A stretch of DNA of 64,000 nt, from positions 18,892,354-18,956,353 of the forward strand of contig NC_045139.1 in assembly GCF_008831285.2 (NCBI RefSeq), given 5' to 3'. The notes under the pieces were generated by a model. It was not told the DNA's origin, searched no databases, and was given only the letters and a program-made list of their open reading frames with translations. Shown piece by piece: positions 11,202 to 23,107 of this stretch (position 1 is its first letter; each line of letters begins with the position of its first letter). Made by a program: the position numbers and the translations under genes. This DNA is from Nymphaea colorata (Eukaryota; Streptophyta; Magnoliopsida; Nymphaeales; Nymphaeaceae).

Positions 11202-13823
11202 GACCAGGACGAGCAGCAGCAAGCGAAGAAACGAAACCCTAACCCTAGCCCTAGCCCTAGCCCTATCCCTAACTCTAACCAGCCACCTAACCATGTCAAT
11301 TCCAGAAGCCGGAGCCCTGCATCCAAGCCGGATCCGATCCCCAAGCGCATCACCAGGAGGCAGGCCAGCCAGATCCAGAAGAAGGACGAAGATGAAGAGG
11401 AAGGGGCGGCCGAGGAGGAGGAGGAGGAGGATGATGATGAGGACGATGAGGAGAAGAAGCAGAAGAAGTTGAAGTTCGTCCTCAGGTTGCCCCGCTCCTT
11501 CCACCCGCTCTCGGCTTCGTCCCTGGAGAGCTCGAGGGACCGCGTCGATGCCGAGGCCTCCGGATCGGACGATGAGTCGGAGAATGGCGAGAAGCCGCTC
11601 AAGAAGCGTAAGATCGACGCGGTTTCTGAGTCGAAGAAGGCTGCGGTGTGCAATGGATCGGCGGGAGACGGCGGGAGAGGCCCCGGATCTCCGACAAGGA
11701 AGGTGAGCTTCTTTAGCAATTTTTTTTTTGTTTGATCTGGGATGATTGAAAGATTCCGCATCGTTTTTGGGTCCCTTGTCAGTAGGAAGTGATCGACTGC
11801 TCGTTTTTTGGTATATGCCGTACGTTGACTAGTTTACGCGAGATTCAGGTTGATATTTCGTTATTTCTTTTTCCATGGATTAATACGAGAAACACTTCTA
11901 GTGGCACTGGCATAGCGCAGCTCCTTTTATGGAAGTAAATTGGTGAAACTGAAGGCTTCTATACTGGGTCTTCCTTGGCAGGACATTTGTTGATTCCTTT
12001 ACAATTTATCCTGTTTTAGACAAAATGAATTTTCAAATGTCGAGTGTTAGTTACGAATAAAGTAAGCCTCCCAACTGGGTTGGACGCTGTTTGGCTCCAT
12101 TCTTTGTAAGGATCGTTTCTTTTGGTTTTTCTGCTCTGGGACAAGTAACAGATCGATCTCGAGAATTTGGACTAAAGGGGAGCCCGTGGATGTGATTCCT
12201 TGGTCCTTGCAGCTGTTGTTTTCTTCTTTTATTTCAAATAGGTGCGTCTTAAAGTTTCCGTGCTAATTAGAGGAAAGGCTCTTCACTAGAACACTTCTGT
12301 ATCCTAACTTGCAGAACCGTACCATAGATTCTGCACACTTTTACGTTTTGAGAGGCTTCATGAAAAACTCGTTTTTGGCAAATGGAAAGCTGAGCTTTTC
12401 TCTACTGTGGAAGTAAACTTTCCTTGATACTATAATTAATACGGGTATATGACACAGAGTGGCCTTTAATAATTTATTTTTTCCCCCATCAGCAGAATAA
12501 CTTCATTGTTGTTCTTTTTCAAATTTAGCATTTACAATAAAAATGTGCATGAAGAAGGCGTATCTTCTGGTAAAGTACTTGAAGTTTCATTTATGAAGAG
12601 CTGGAGATTTATGTTTTAGTTACAACTTTTATGCAAATTTTTCATTGTTTTATATTTCTTGATTTTTTTCATGCCCTTTTTATCATGTCGTAGTATTAAT
12701 AGTTTATATAACATTCGCTTCTTGCTTCACGCTTCAGTACTTGGTATCACAGTGGGCGCAGGGGTCAAACCGATAGTGTGGAAATAGAGTCAGAGATCGA
12801 AGTTTCTTTGACCACGCCCTTTTGATGCTATCTCACTATTTTTAATTCAAAACATGACTCAACTGTCACTCTACTTCTGGTTTGGCTGATTCATCTAAAG
12901 GTCGACATTCTTGCCTCAGTTTGGGCATCATTTTGGACCAACTTCACCAAGCGTTTCTGACCTGTCACTCCAGTTGAGTCTGAGTTTTTGCTCAACGGTC
13001 TAGATATGGAAACACGCTTGGCTCAAATTACTCATCAAAATTATGGGCTGACCGACAGTTATATACAACCAGGATTTAAAGTGAACTCGTTGCATGATGA
13101 ACTTAGTGCACCGCTTTTACATTTTCCGATACAAATTTACTTATCAAGGGCGGTGTTTCTAAAAAGCATGCAGTGTTGGTTAAAATCACAGGAAATTTTG
13201 TCCCTTTGACCTTTCACCGAAAGTTATTCCGCAAAATTTGATTTTCTTGATTCACAAAACCCTTTTTCCATAGGCCACTACTAACACCTTCTGTTGTTTC
13301 CCTCGTTTGTTCCTGTAAAGATTTTTTTTTTCCACATTCTCTCCCAGCGCAGCTCATGTTATTTTGTTCGAACTGCATTATGGGATAACATATAACTGTC
13401 CAGTTTGACCAAACATTGCTCTCTGGTTTTTCTTTTGTCATAGAACTGTTTGTAAAATTGATAGGAAAGTATGGGGCCTATAGTTTTAGGAAAAGTTACT
13501 CCCGGAGTTGAAATAAGTATGTTGAGAATCTTTTTTTCTCATTGCTAAGCAAAGTTTTGAAATATTTTGATGATATACAGCGTACAGAAAGGTCCCACAT
13601 TTGTTGACTGAAATTCTGAAACTTGCAAGGTCCTTGCCTCCTATCAAACAGCATATAGCATTTATTCAGGATTTTTTAAGTTCTTGATTTGAAATATTTA
13701 CATATTTTTGTGGCTTGCGTTATGACATTATTCTTAAATGCTTTTTGTCTAGGCGGATAAGAAAAGGAATGACCAGAAAGGAGTGGATCCTACTCCAGGT
13801 AAAGTTTACTCTTTATATATATT

Positions 13824-13854
<31 letters not shown>

Positions 13855-13978
13855 CGAGAGAGAGAGAGAGAGAGAGAGAGATGTACTGTTTTTTCCTTGA
13901 GGAAAGTTATGCATTCTAAAAAGTTATTTTTCTTGTTTTGGCTCAGCTGGAGCATACATACATAAATATGTATATGTG

Positions 13979-14074
<96 letters not shown>

Positions 14075-17000
14075 TACTGTTTTTTCCATGTGAAAAGTTA
14101 TGCATTCTAAAAGGTTTTGTTTCTTGTTTTGGTTGAGCTGCAGCACCCTCTGGTTCTACCCCTGGAACACCTTTGCCACATGTTAAATTGCTGCTTTTTA
14201 TTCTCGAGCGTCTTCAGAAGTATGTGAAACTTCCGATGAAGAAGTTGCTTGCTCTTCAATGTCCCTCATCCTTTCTTCATTTCCTGATTTTTCTGTTCTT
14301 GTTCTATTTTTGCATATGAATTGCAGAAAAGACACTTATGGTGTGTTCTCTGAGCCTGTTGACCCTGAGGAGGTAAGCCTCTTTCAAAGCAATACAATTT
14401 TTTTCCAAAACTTTTCCCTCCCTCTATTTCTTTGTTTATTTTCAGTTGCACTAAAATGAATTAGCTGTCAGCTTCCAGATTATCATGATATTATTGAGCA
14501 CCCAATGGATTTCAGCACAATCAGAAAGAAGCTTAATACTGGAGTTTATACCACTTTGGAAGCGTTTGAGGTTGGTTAAAACAAAGCCAATCCAATATTC
14601 ATACCATAGCCTTTAGTTGTCGTATTGTCATTAGTTGGAAACAAGTTCGGACTTGGTTAAAAACTACACACATGCACATGCATGTTAATAGATGTCTGTT
14701 TACATGCAAGCTGGAATAAACATTTAGCGTTTTTATTATGTTTGGTTATGCAAAAATGTAGCAACGTTTATGAACATATTCCGAGTGAAATCTATTTCAT
14801 CTATGTGCAGAGTGACGTATTCCTGATATGCTCAAATGCAATGCACTATAATGCTCCTGAGACCATCTATTTTAGACAGGTAGAGTATAATTATGTATTT
14901 GTCTGCATGGTTGGTCTATGTGTATCTGTTTCTGGTTGTCTAACTTTAAACTTTTCTGCCTCAACCAGGCACGTGCTATTCAAGACCTTGCGAAGAAAAA
15001 TTTTCAGAATTTAAGACAAGATGGTCATGGTACAGAACCGGATTCCAGACCTCAAAGGGGTAGACCTAGCTTGGTAAAGAAATTCATGCGCCAGTCTGCA
15101 GGCAAATCACCCTTTGAAACTGCTGGTTCTGATTCAGATGCCACACTTGCTAATGCTGGAGAAAATTCTCCATGGTCTAATGCTAATGATGCTAAGAAAA
15201 AAACGGCGGTATCTGAGAAGCCTTCCAGTCTTGCTGATACTTCTATAAAAGCTTCTGTGGTCCTTCGCAATGGCGACTCAAGTACATCGCTTGCAGAATA
15301 CAAATATGAGAAAACTGAAGAAGCTTCATGTATGTAATCCTTGTATACATAAATCTCTCTCTTCTCCCCCCCCCCCTCCCGCCTTCCCTCTTCTCACATA
15401 TATATATGCATGCACTGCATGGGGGACATCAGTTGTGCTTTGTGGTATTGTAATTTCGAGCTTTAGTAGTAGGATTTTTGGATTATGTGTTTAACAATAT
15501 TCTTCTTTGTCAGTTATCAATCACAGAGTAATAAATCTCAAGCAGGGACGAAAACCCAATATATCTGAAGAAAATCGCAGGGCAACATATAAGCTTTCAA
15601 CTCAGTTGGCTGGTAGACCTGATCCAGTATTTAGCATTTTGGATGTAGAAAAGAAGCAGCTTTTACCTGTAAGCAAAGTCACTATTGCCCAAGTATTTCC
15701 TTTAAGCACTGCATATCTTTGTTGCACCTGATTGGTAGCCCAAATTGATTTTCACCTGAGTGATGGCTTCTTATATTACTGAACCAACTGTATGAATGCA
15801 CCAATTCATGATGCCTTGTCTCTGACGAAGACATGGTCAACATGGGGAAGTTGGTTGGGTTCCACTTGATATGTTGGGATTAATTATGTGATGATTGTGT
15901 TTGTCTAAGTTTGTTGGTCAGCACTCTAATCCTTGATATCCTGTTCCGGTGTTGCGCTTTGATGTTTTGCTTGGATTTTGAGAAACCTTGATTTCAACTG
16001 CTGGCTTTGGAAGCTCATATTTTAGATGAACCAGGTTGGGGTTCACATTGAACATGCATATGCTAGAAGTCTGGCACGGTTTGCTGCAAGTCTTGGGCCA
16101 AGTGCCTGGCAGGTTGCTGCACGTAAGATTGAACGGGTCCTCCCCCCTGGAATGAAGTTTGGTCCTGGGTGGGTTGGCGAGGCTGAAGCTCCACCCAGCA
16201 TGAAATCCCTGGTGGAATCTACACCTGCTGTTTCTGCACCAACGGTTGATGCAAGGTGTAATGCACCGCCTGTTTCTGCACCAACGGTTGATGCGAGGTG
16301 TAATGTGCCCCTTGTTTCTGCACCAACGGTTGATGCGAGGTGTAATGTGCCCCCTGTTTCTGCACCAACGGTTGATGCGAGGTGTAATGTGCCCCCTGTT
16401 ACTACACCAACGGTTGATGCGAGGTGTAATGTGCCCCCTGTTACTACACCAACGGTTGATGTGAGGTGTAATGTGCTCCCTGTCACTGCACCAACGGTTG
16501 ATGCGAGGTGTAATGTTGCCCCCGTCACTGCACCAACAGTTGATGCAAGGTGTAATGTGTCAGACAACACTCAAGAATCTTTGAAGGTACCAGTCCCCGA
16601 AGGCCAGCTGAACCCAAGGGTCACCTCTCCACATTTGCTTGCTGCTAATCGGATTGTTGATGCCAGGGAGGGTTTTGGAAATCCAAGAATCTTAAGCAAA
16701 GAGAATACCAAGACGTTATTCAATCCTGCTGTTCATGGTGCCAGGTTTCCTTTTCAGCATCACCAGAATGTCAGTGCTCAGCCATCTCTTAATGGCTTCA
16801 CTGGTGGATATCCTATGGCCCATTTGGCTAAGCAAGCCCAAGGAAGCCCAGTTATGCCATTAATGAGGCCTGCCAAACAGCAGGAAAGCATCGGTTTGTC
16901 AAACTCAAAGTCTGGCAAAGAAGCAATGTCTTCTCGTCTGCTTGATATGGCTAATAGAAACAACATTATCCAGGCGACCCCATCGAAGCAGTTGGCATCC

Positions 17001-17282
17001 GAGCAATTTAGGCCTCCTTCCGACAGAAAAGCACGGATAGACTCTTCAGAAAATTCTAAGCCAGAGAATGCAGTATCTGCAACTGATCATAGTGATAATC
17101 AATTTGTATCTGGGAATGGTGCCCGTCTACAAGCATCCTGGCGAGGACTATCATTGCAGCAGAAGCTGGATACGACCCCTCCAGATCTGAACATCGGCTT
17201 CCAGCCTCCGGGTTCTCCAGTGAGGCAAAATTCTGGCGTACTAACAGAAACACAGCAGCCTGATTTAGCCCTGCAGCTTTGA
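11073..17282 (+). CDS. Bromodomain protein, plant SWI/SNF subunit BRD1/2/13 type
   Basis: Nine exons (11073-11702, 13753-13798, 14144-14219, 14327-14372, 14472-14570, 14811-14879, 14969-15329, 15514-15668, 16026-17282) keep frame and give 912 aa. The N-terminus has the family signature KKKKKGRPSLVDLQKR, then polyQ, an acidic/KEKE stretch and a basic LKKRKID nuclear signal. The bromodomain (about residues 238-335) includes YGVFSEPVDPEELPDYHDII, HPMDFSTIRKKL and SNAMHYNAPET, with the acetyl-lysine-binding Asn in place. Downstream blocks (FINHRVINLKQGRKPN; a region with RFAASLGPSAWQVAARKIER) match plant BRD1/BRD2/BRD13. In Arabidopsis these are subunits of BRM-containing chromatin-remodelling complexes, so a nuclear chromatin role is inferred. 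The final exon carries an expanded 42-bp minisatellite. Orthology within the three-member family is not resolvable here. Confidence 0.93.
11170..11280 (+). repeat. CAG (polyQ) tract and telomere-like CCCTAR repeat in BRD exon 1
   Basis: A CAG/CAA run (from about 11168) encodes about 12 Gln. At 11234-11280 the coding strand reads AAACCCTAACCCTAGCCCTA and continues as CCCTAG/CCCTA units, encoding alternating NP/SP residues. AAACCCTAA is the plant telo-box motif, usually found in 5' regions of ribosomal and cell-cycle genes. Here it lies inside the coding sequence, about 160 bp after the ATG. Confidence 0.85.
11703..13752 (+). other. BRD intron 1 (2.05 kb)
   Basis: Starts AAG|GTGAGC and ends TTTTTGTCTAG|GCG. 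T-rich throughout, as normal for a plant intron. No internal gene is recognised; the 73-codon frame at 12988-13209 is not supported. Confidence 0.8.
13809..14143 (+). repeat. 191-bp-offset tandem duplication in BRD intron 2, including the splice acceptor
   Basis: Two copies of a module made of (TA)n, then GATA/(GA)n, then about 70 bp running from ATGTACTGTTTTTTCC to AGCTGSAGCA. Copy 1 unique part is 13881-13954 and copy 2 is 14072-14145, an offset of 191 bp. Copy 2 ends in the functional acceptor AGCTGCAG|CA of exon 3. Copy 1 reads AGCTGGAGCA, so its acceptor CAG has become GAG. Microsatellites at 13828-13880 and 13977-14071 explain the instability. Confidence 0.85.
16236..16571 (+). repeat. 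Coding minisatellite: eight 42-bp (14-aa) units in BRD last exon
   Basis: Eight in-frame units of the pattern APTVDARCNVPPVS (variants with T, L, A substitutions). DNA units differ by only a few bases, showing recent expansion. Each unit carries one Cys. The last unit reads APTVDARCNVSDNT and merges with unique sequence. The array follows the conserved AWQVAARKIER block and lies in a region otherwise expected to be disordered. Confidence 0.95.
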
Positions 17283-17411
17283 AATCCTTTTTGACCTAAC
17301 TGTGTTCTCTTGACATGGAGAAGTTGTACTTGTGAAGTAGCTGAAAAAGGCTTCTGCTCCCAGTACCCTTCGTACAAAGCTTCAGGGTTGGTAGGCGAGC
17401 ACTGGGGCCAT

Positions 17412-17417
17412 AATAAA
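17412..17417 (+). terminator. Candidate polyadenylation signal of BRD
   Basis: AATAAA about 130 bp after the BRD stop codon at 17280-17282. Its position is typical, but plant signals are degenerate. Confidence 0.35.
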
Positions 17418-18853
17418 CTGTGGAAGAATGGTGGTGACCGGAAGAGAAGGAAAACGGCCGGAACTGGTTCTGTTGTAAAAGAATTAGATATCTGTACAGA
17501 TTAGTGTACCAGATTTTAAGATGTAGGCGGGTGCCATTTGTATCATTCAAATTAACTATTTAAGTTGTAGAATATTCAGAGGTAGCCTTGCTTTCGTTTT
17601 GGCCTTCTCATAGTTGAATATTCGACTCTACGTACTCAGGACAGTTATTGGTTCAAGATTTGCCTTCTTGATTAGTTACGCCGCAAAAGATCCATGGTTG
17701 CGTCAAGGTGCTCCTTTAGCCATATACGTATATGTGTATGCAGGTACTAGATGTTAGTACCTTTTAGCTAAAACTTTTTTTTTAAAAGAAGAATAATTTA
17801 TGTTCCTTATCTCGCGAAGAAAGTTAAGGAGTTTGATATTTGGAACACATTCTTTTGGCGTAATCTGGTGGAGGTTTGCGTGTCCTCAGCTTGGTTTTGA
17901 AGACAAATTCTACGTGCATTAGAAGCACCTAGGGATTGATGTTTCACATTTTTGGAATTTACGTTTCACAACGCAGTCGAATTTATCGGGATTTTATGTG
18001 TTCCCATGAAATTAGCTTTGATTTAAGATGATACAATATAAATTTGAATTCGACCATCTGCAGTTATAGATTGGAATTGGAATTCTTTTCATCTACTTAT
18101 AATAATGCAAATCATATTTATAGGGCTGTGAAATCCACAAACCTGTGCGCGCCCGAGTAAAAAGCCAAGTCGATAGACATTACTATTGCTACCATGCCTG
18201 ATGTTAAGTTTTGTTGTTTCTTTTTGGCCAACAGAAGCACATAAACGAGACAAGCAATGATTCCATTAGTTGTCCCCAATTCAAATTGATTATGCCTACT
18301 TTTCTTCGGAGAAACACGGATCAGCATAATGTGGCAACTTATTAGCTGAGAAACGGATTTTGAAAAAATGGAACTCGAGCAAATATTTCATTTGAGCGGC
18401 AACATCTATTCTTGATCCAAAAACGGTCGTATGTTTCCGGATTTTCTAACATAAGCCAATTTGCCTTTGACAACTTTCAACATCTAGTTTTACTTGTCAT
18501 TTTGGAAATTATCTGATGTTCCCGATGTTGGTAATGTCGAGATACCTTTTTTATGTAACACAAACAAAAAGAGCGGAACTCCAACCAAAAATGATTTATC
18601 CGTTACTGAAAGTAAAAAACGATCACACCGTCTGAAGTTGTATATGTTGATGAAGGTTGAAAATCACTTCAAAATTCGTGTGTGTCTGAAAGAGAAAGAG
18701 AGAGAGAGGGAGAGAAGTTCTGTGAAGGCACAAAGCACAGTGATTTATTGACGGAGGTGAAAATGCAATGGGAGCATATGTACAGGGCTTTACAAGGAAA
18801 GGAAGCGATCAAATGCAGCAACTCTATCGCTCTTCAAGGGAATGAATTTTCTG
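17418..18853. other. Spacer between convergent BRD and MLH3 genes
   Basis: AT-rich, with no recognisable coding sequence. It should contain the 3'UTRs of both genes because they face each other. A short GA tract lies at 18690-18717. Confidence 0.6.
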
Positions 18854-19082
18854 TCAACCACAATTTCTTGCAGCAGCTAACCGTGCTTTCGCACGTTCAA
18901 GACTTGGCTCATAACGACGTAGCCCATGCCATGATTCTGTTGCGCCACTGCCAGATGAGTTCAGTCTGTTTAACTGCTCGTGTAGGGCTTCCAAGTTAAC
19001 TAATGGAACAGTTGTTGGCCTCCCATGAGCGCACTGCACAAGGTGAGAATACAATTGCTCCTCGCACAAAATCTACAGGCCG

Positions 19083-19129
<47 letters not shown>

Positions 19130-22100
19130 CCTGAAAACAAAGTGAGGTTCGCTTCAACTCATCCACAATGAGAGAGCACTCTGAGGGTAGTAACGTGTCA
19201 CCAAACATTATAGCACCTTCATTTATTTTGCATCAAAAGAGCTTTCAGAAATTGCTACCGTTAAAAGTGCTGCAAACTTGTTATTCAACAACAAATACAA
19301 CAGACAATGCAACCGACCATGCAGGCAGACATGCACATGCATGTCCACATTAAGAAGTGCCTGCTGAAGACTGAAAAGCATGAAATAATTAAAATACCAA
19401 CCTCTGCACGCTTTGTAATTGAGGATACGAAGAACAGCAGGTGGGATTGATGAGGATCCGTCTGTATCAACAAGCTGAGCAATTTTATTGTCCCAGTAGG
19501 GTCATTTGAAGCATCAGTACAATTTTTAAAATAAGGACAAGCAACTAGTTCGATTAAGCACTTCAAGAATTAAATGCTATAGATGAGAAAAGAAGCAAAT
19601 TGTACCACATAAAATTTAGCATGACAAAAAAATAGGCGGTTTAAAAATTTGGTGCTTGTCGACAAAAATACTAAAATAGTTAGATAATCTTTTCTGTTTA
19701 TGCATCTAGCGTTTTTCAAGATGGTGTAGTTGATTCACCACCTGACGAAACTGAAGCATTTAAGTGTTATTTTCATTCACACCTTTTAGAAATTAAAACT
19801 TGTCACTTAAACTCCACGATGTTCCCTAGCGACATAGATAAAGCTTTCTAAGAAAGAGATTGCTGAAAGAAATGAATAAAAGAAGACATACTTGGTAAAG
19901 ACGTAGATAATGAAGCTCAGAATCCTAATAGAGTAGAATGGATACATTTCCATCTAAAGTATATCACATTGCCAGTAAAAGGGTTGCATTGTCAACTACA
20001 TGATCAAAACCAATCTTCATAGAGCTGTAACTTCCATTAAGTGTGCATAGCAACAAGCTAACAATAAGAACACTTTGAGCATCTGATGAGGTCATTTAAC
20101 ATTTAAATATAGATCGCTGTTTTCTTTGTTTACTAGAAACCAAGCTTCTTAGACCAGCCATTGTCCGTATAGTGAAAGTCAAATATTAATAAACCACTTG
20201 AAGGTGAAAATGTTACAAAGTCCATTCGATAACAAATTACACATTCTTCCAGAACTATGAGAAACAAAGCAACTTCATATGGACAATTTGCATAGACAGC
20301 CAGCAAAACGTTAGAGGCTTGAAAAGGCGTGCACACGGGCACTCTCCCACTGAAGATGCCTCATGAAACAATTTCCTATCCTGGCATAAGTACCTTAACT
20401 GATAACCTCAATTGTGCCATGAATACAATGAACGCTGCGTTGTTATAATGTACATTATGGCAACAGGCTTGAAAAGATGAGAAAGTTTTACCTGATCCAG
20501 AAACTCTAGTAGATCTTTATCAGACAAATTGATCCCCAGTATACAAGGAACCTACAGAAATTTAAAACAATAAGAATGTTGTATAATAAATAAAAACACA
20601 AATTTATCCTCTTAAAAGTTATACCAAAATTGATATAATTTTATATCACATGGGTGCCAGTATTGATGTGGACAACAGCACAAAGCATTTTAAAAAACTT
20701 GGGGCATGGGGAGACAACCATCTATATATGTGTGTGTGTGTGTGTAGCAACAATAAGATTTTAAACAAACAAACACATATATTCATTTTTTGTATTCATA
20801 AAATATAAATTACTAAAAAAACCAAAATATACACAAAAAAGGAAAAAGAGTGCCCGTGTGCACGCCTAGTCCCATACAGCACATGTGTCCAATAATGTTG
20901 TTCCCTCTCTTGTTTTCTTCCTTCTCATTCTCCATTTCCTTCTTTTTCATCCTCTCATTGCAGAGAGAGATGTGGCCGCTACCAGAGGAATTCCATTGCT
21001 GTCTTGATGGATGAGTGCCATGCTGGCCCTGTTGACAGTTCTTTTTGTGTGTTTGACCATCGAAGACTATCACTGCCTCGCCAAAGCCCGTTGTCACTCA
21101 CCAGAGAACTTGAGAATAGAGGAAGAAGAAGAGCAGGCAGCAGAGAAGAGCGAGCAAGAGAGAGAGAGAGAGAGAAATGTGTATATGTGATGAACTTTGT
21201 TTGCATGGATGTATGTGGAGAAGGGGCGGGGGGGGGGGGGGGGGGGGGGGTGGAGAGAGAGAGAGGAATGGTGTATAAGAATGCAAAAAGGCCTACATGT
21301 CAATTCCATTTGTTTGTCAATTCCACTTGTTTGACACAGAAATTCTTAAAAAAGATGCCGAAGCACAATCATATCTAGACAAAGTTAAATGAAGAAGAAA
21401 ACAAGTACATACACTACTAGCAATTGAGCTGTTGCAAGGTGATCCCTAGGATGCAGGACCATAAAGTAAACTTCAATAAACTTGGTGTGTTTGAACGTGT
21501 TGAAGGCAAAAATAAGGAAGATGGACATGACAGTAGTCAGGCATGGCAACTGGTCAATGCACATCACCCTATATCGACCTAGTCCAGCATATTTTAGGAG
21601 CTCAAAGATTGAGGCTGATGCCCGCATGTAAAACAAAGCTGATGTTTGTTTGCCATGTATAGTGGAAAGAGACTGAGTGAAGTATATAGTATATAGAAAA
21701 TGAAAATAAGCAACTAATCCTACGGACAGCTAGAAAAAACTGCGGGTTTCATTACAGCTTTGATTTGATTATATAGAAGTGATTGTGTAGATTGTACGGG
21801 GAAAATCTGTGAAGGCCCTTGTCATTTACAACCAATAAAATGTCAGAGTGAACCACTAAAAGATTATTTGTATACATCTGTAGCAATTTCAATAAAATGT
21901 TCTTGTTTATCAGTAAGTGGATAAACTTAATAAATCTCAAGCTACAAAAACTAATTGCAGAAGGCTGACTGTTTTATTTGATAAACTTTACAACAACTGA
22001 AAAGAACGTTATGTTGCATTCAACTGTTTTTTCTCCTAAACAAAAAAGAAAAACAAAAGGCCCCAGGGACATGCTGTATACTTTGCTAGCCATCCACCTA

Positions 22101-23073
22101 ATAGTTGAAAACCACAAAGGAAAAACAGAACCACAGCAAATCATTAATATTCCATTTTGGAATGTTATTATCATGAAGGAAAATCTATCATTCCACAAAA
22201 AAGTGAGTGAAAGTGTTAAAAATAACAAAAGAGCCTGAAATTCAATTATCAGAATCTGTCAAGAAAAGGAAAGTTTGTTCTTACAGCAATAAGAGTAACT
22301 TTGACAGCCTGTTGGTGGAGAATGTTCAGGTTCCTGCAGAAAAAATGAAATGCCCTTGATACATCTCCATGTACATATTCTATAAAGCTAGATTGGTACT
22401 GCATCTTTGCATAACCTCTGCAATTGACCACTTGATAGAAAAATAAGAAATAAGCAAAAGGAACAAGAGATGACACTTTGTTCCGTGAATAACATTTTAT
22501 CTAATAAAATTGTTGGCCAAAAAGAATTAGGAGGAAGCAGACCAACACCGCAGAAACATGAGCTAATATCATATAGGCAGCTACCTTGTGAAGGAGCACA
22601 TGTTTTCAGCATGGATATCACATATCCAGCCCCATCGCCGTATTTGATCAGTATAATTCTGCAGCAGTTGGAAGCCAAACTCCGGAAGCACCTGAATCGG
22701 CACATCAATAGATAAATGAATGAAGCACATTAAAAAAATAGGAAAACAGGAAAAATGTTGTCAACGTTGCCAAACAGATATGAGGATACAAAATAACGAC
22801 CTTTAAGAACATGGATACAGGTAATGTTTGAATGAGTTTATCCCAGGGAAGGATCCACCTTTAAGAACATGGATACAGGTAGTGTTTGCATTAGTTCATA
22901 CCAGGGAAGGATCCATGCCTATGGTAATATATGAGGATGTAATATTTTGATTGACAAGTGTTGGAATCACTTTGAATCAGTGGACGGACAAACACAACCA
23001 TATGAATGAGAGAGAGCGTTTTGAATGACATGGTGGACGAGAGGAGATAATTTGGAATAAGGGGAAGAGGGAA

Positions 23074-23107
<34 letters not shown>

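Noticed and set aside
10964-11761. 265-codon minus-strand frame rich in Ser/Phe/Leu
   Set aside because: Antisense shadow of BRD exon 1, created by its polyQ, acidic and GA-rich coding sequence.
12735-12765. Possible LTR retrotransposon primer-binding site (TTGGTATCACAGTGG)
   Set aside because: Only partly matches the initiator-tRNA complement, and there are no flanking LTRs or gag/pol sequence nearby.
13806-14105. 99-codon minus frame with SLSLSL / IYIYIY repeats
   Set aside because: Translation of (GA)n and (TA)n microsatellites in BRD intron 2.
16043-16570. 175-codon antisense frame with a repeated HLASTVGAVTG pattern
   Set aside because: Mirror of the 42-bp minisatellite on the other strand; the sense frame belongs to BRD.
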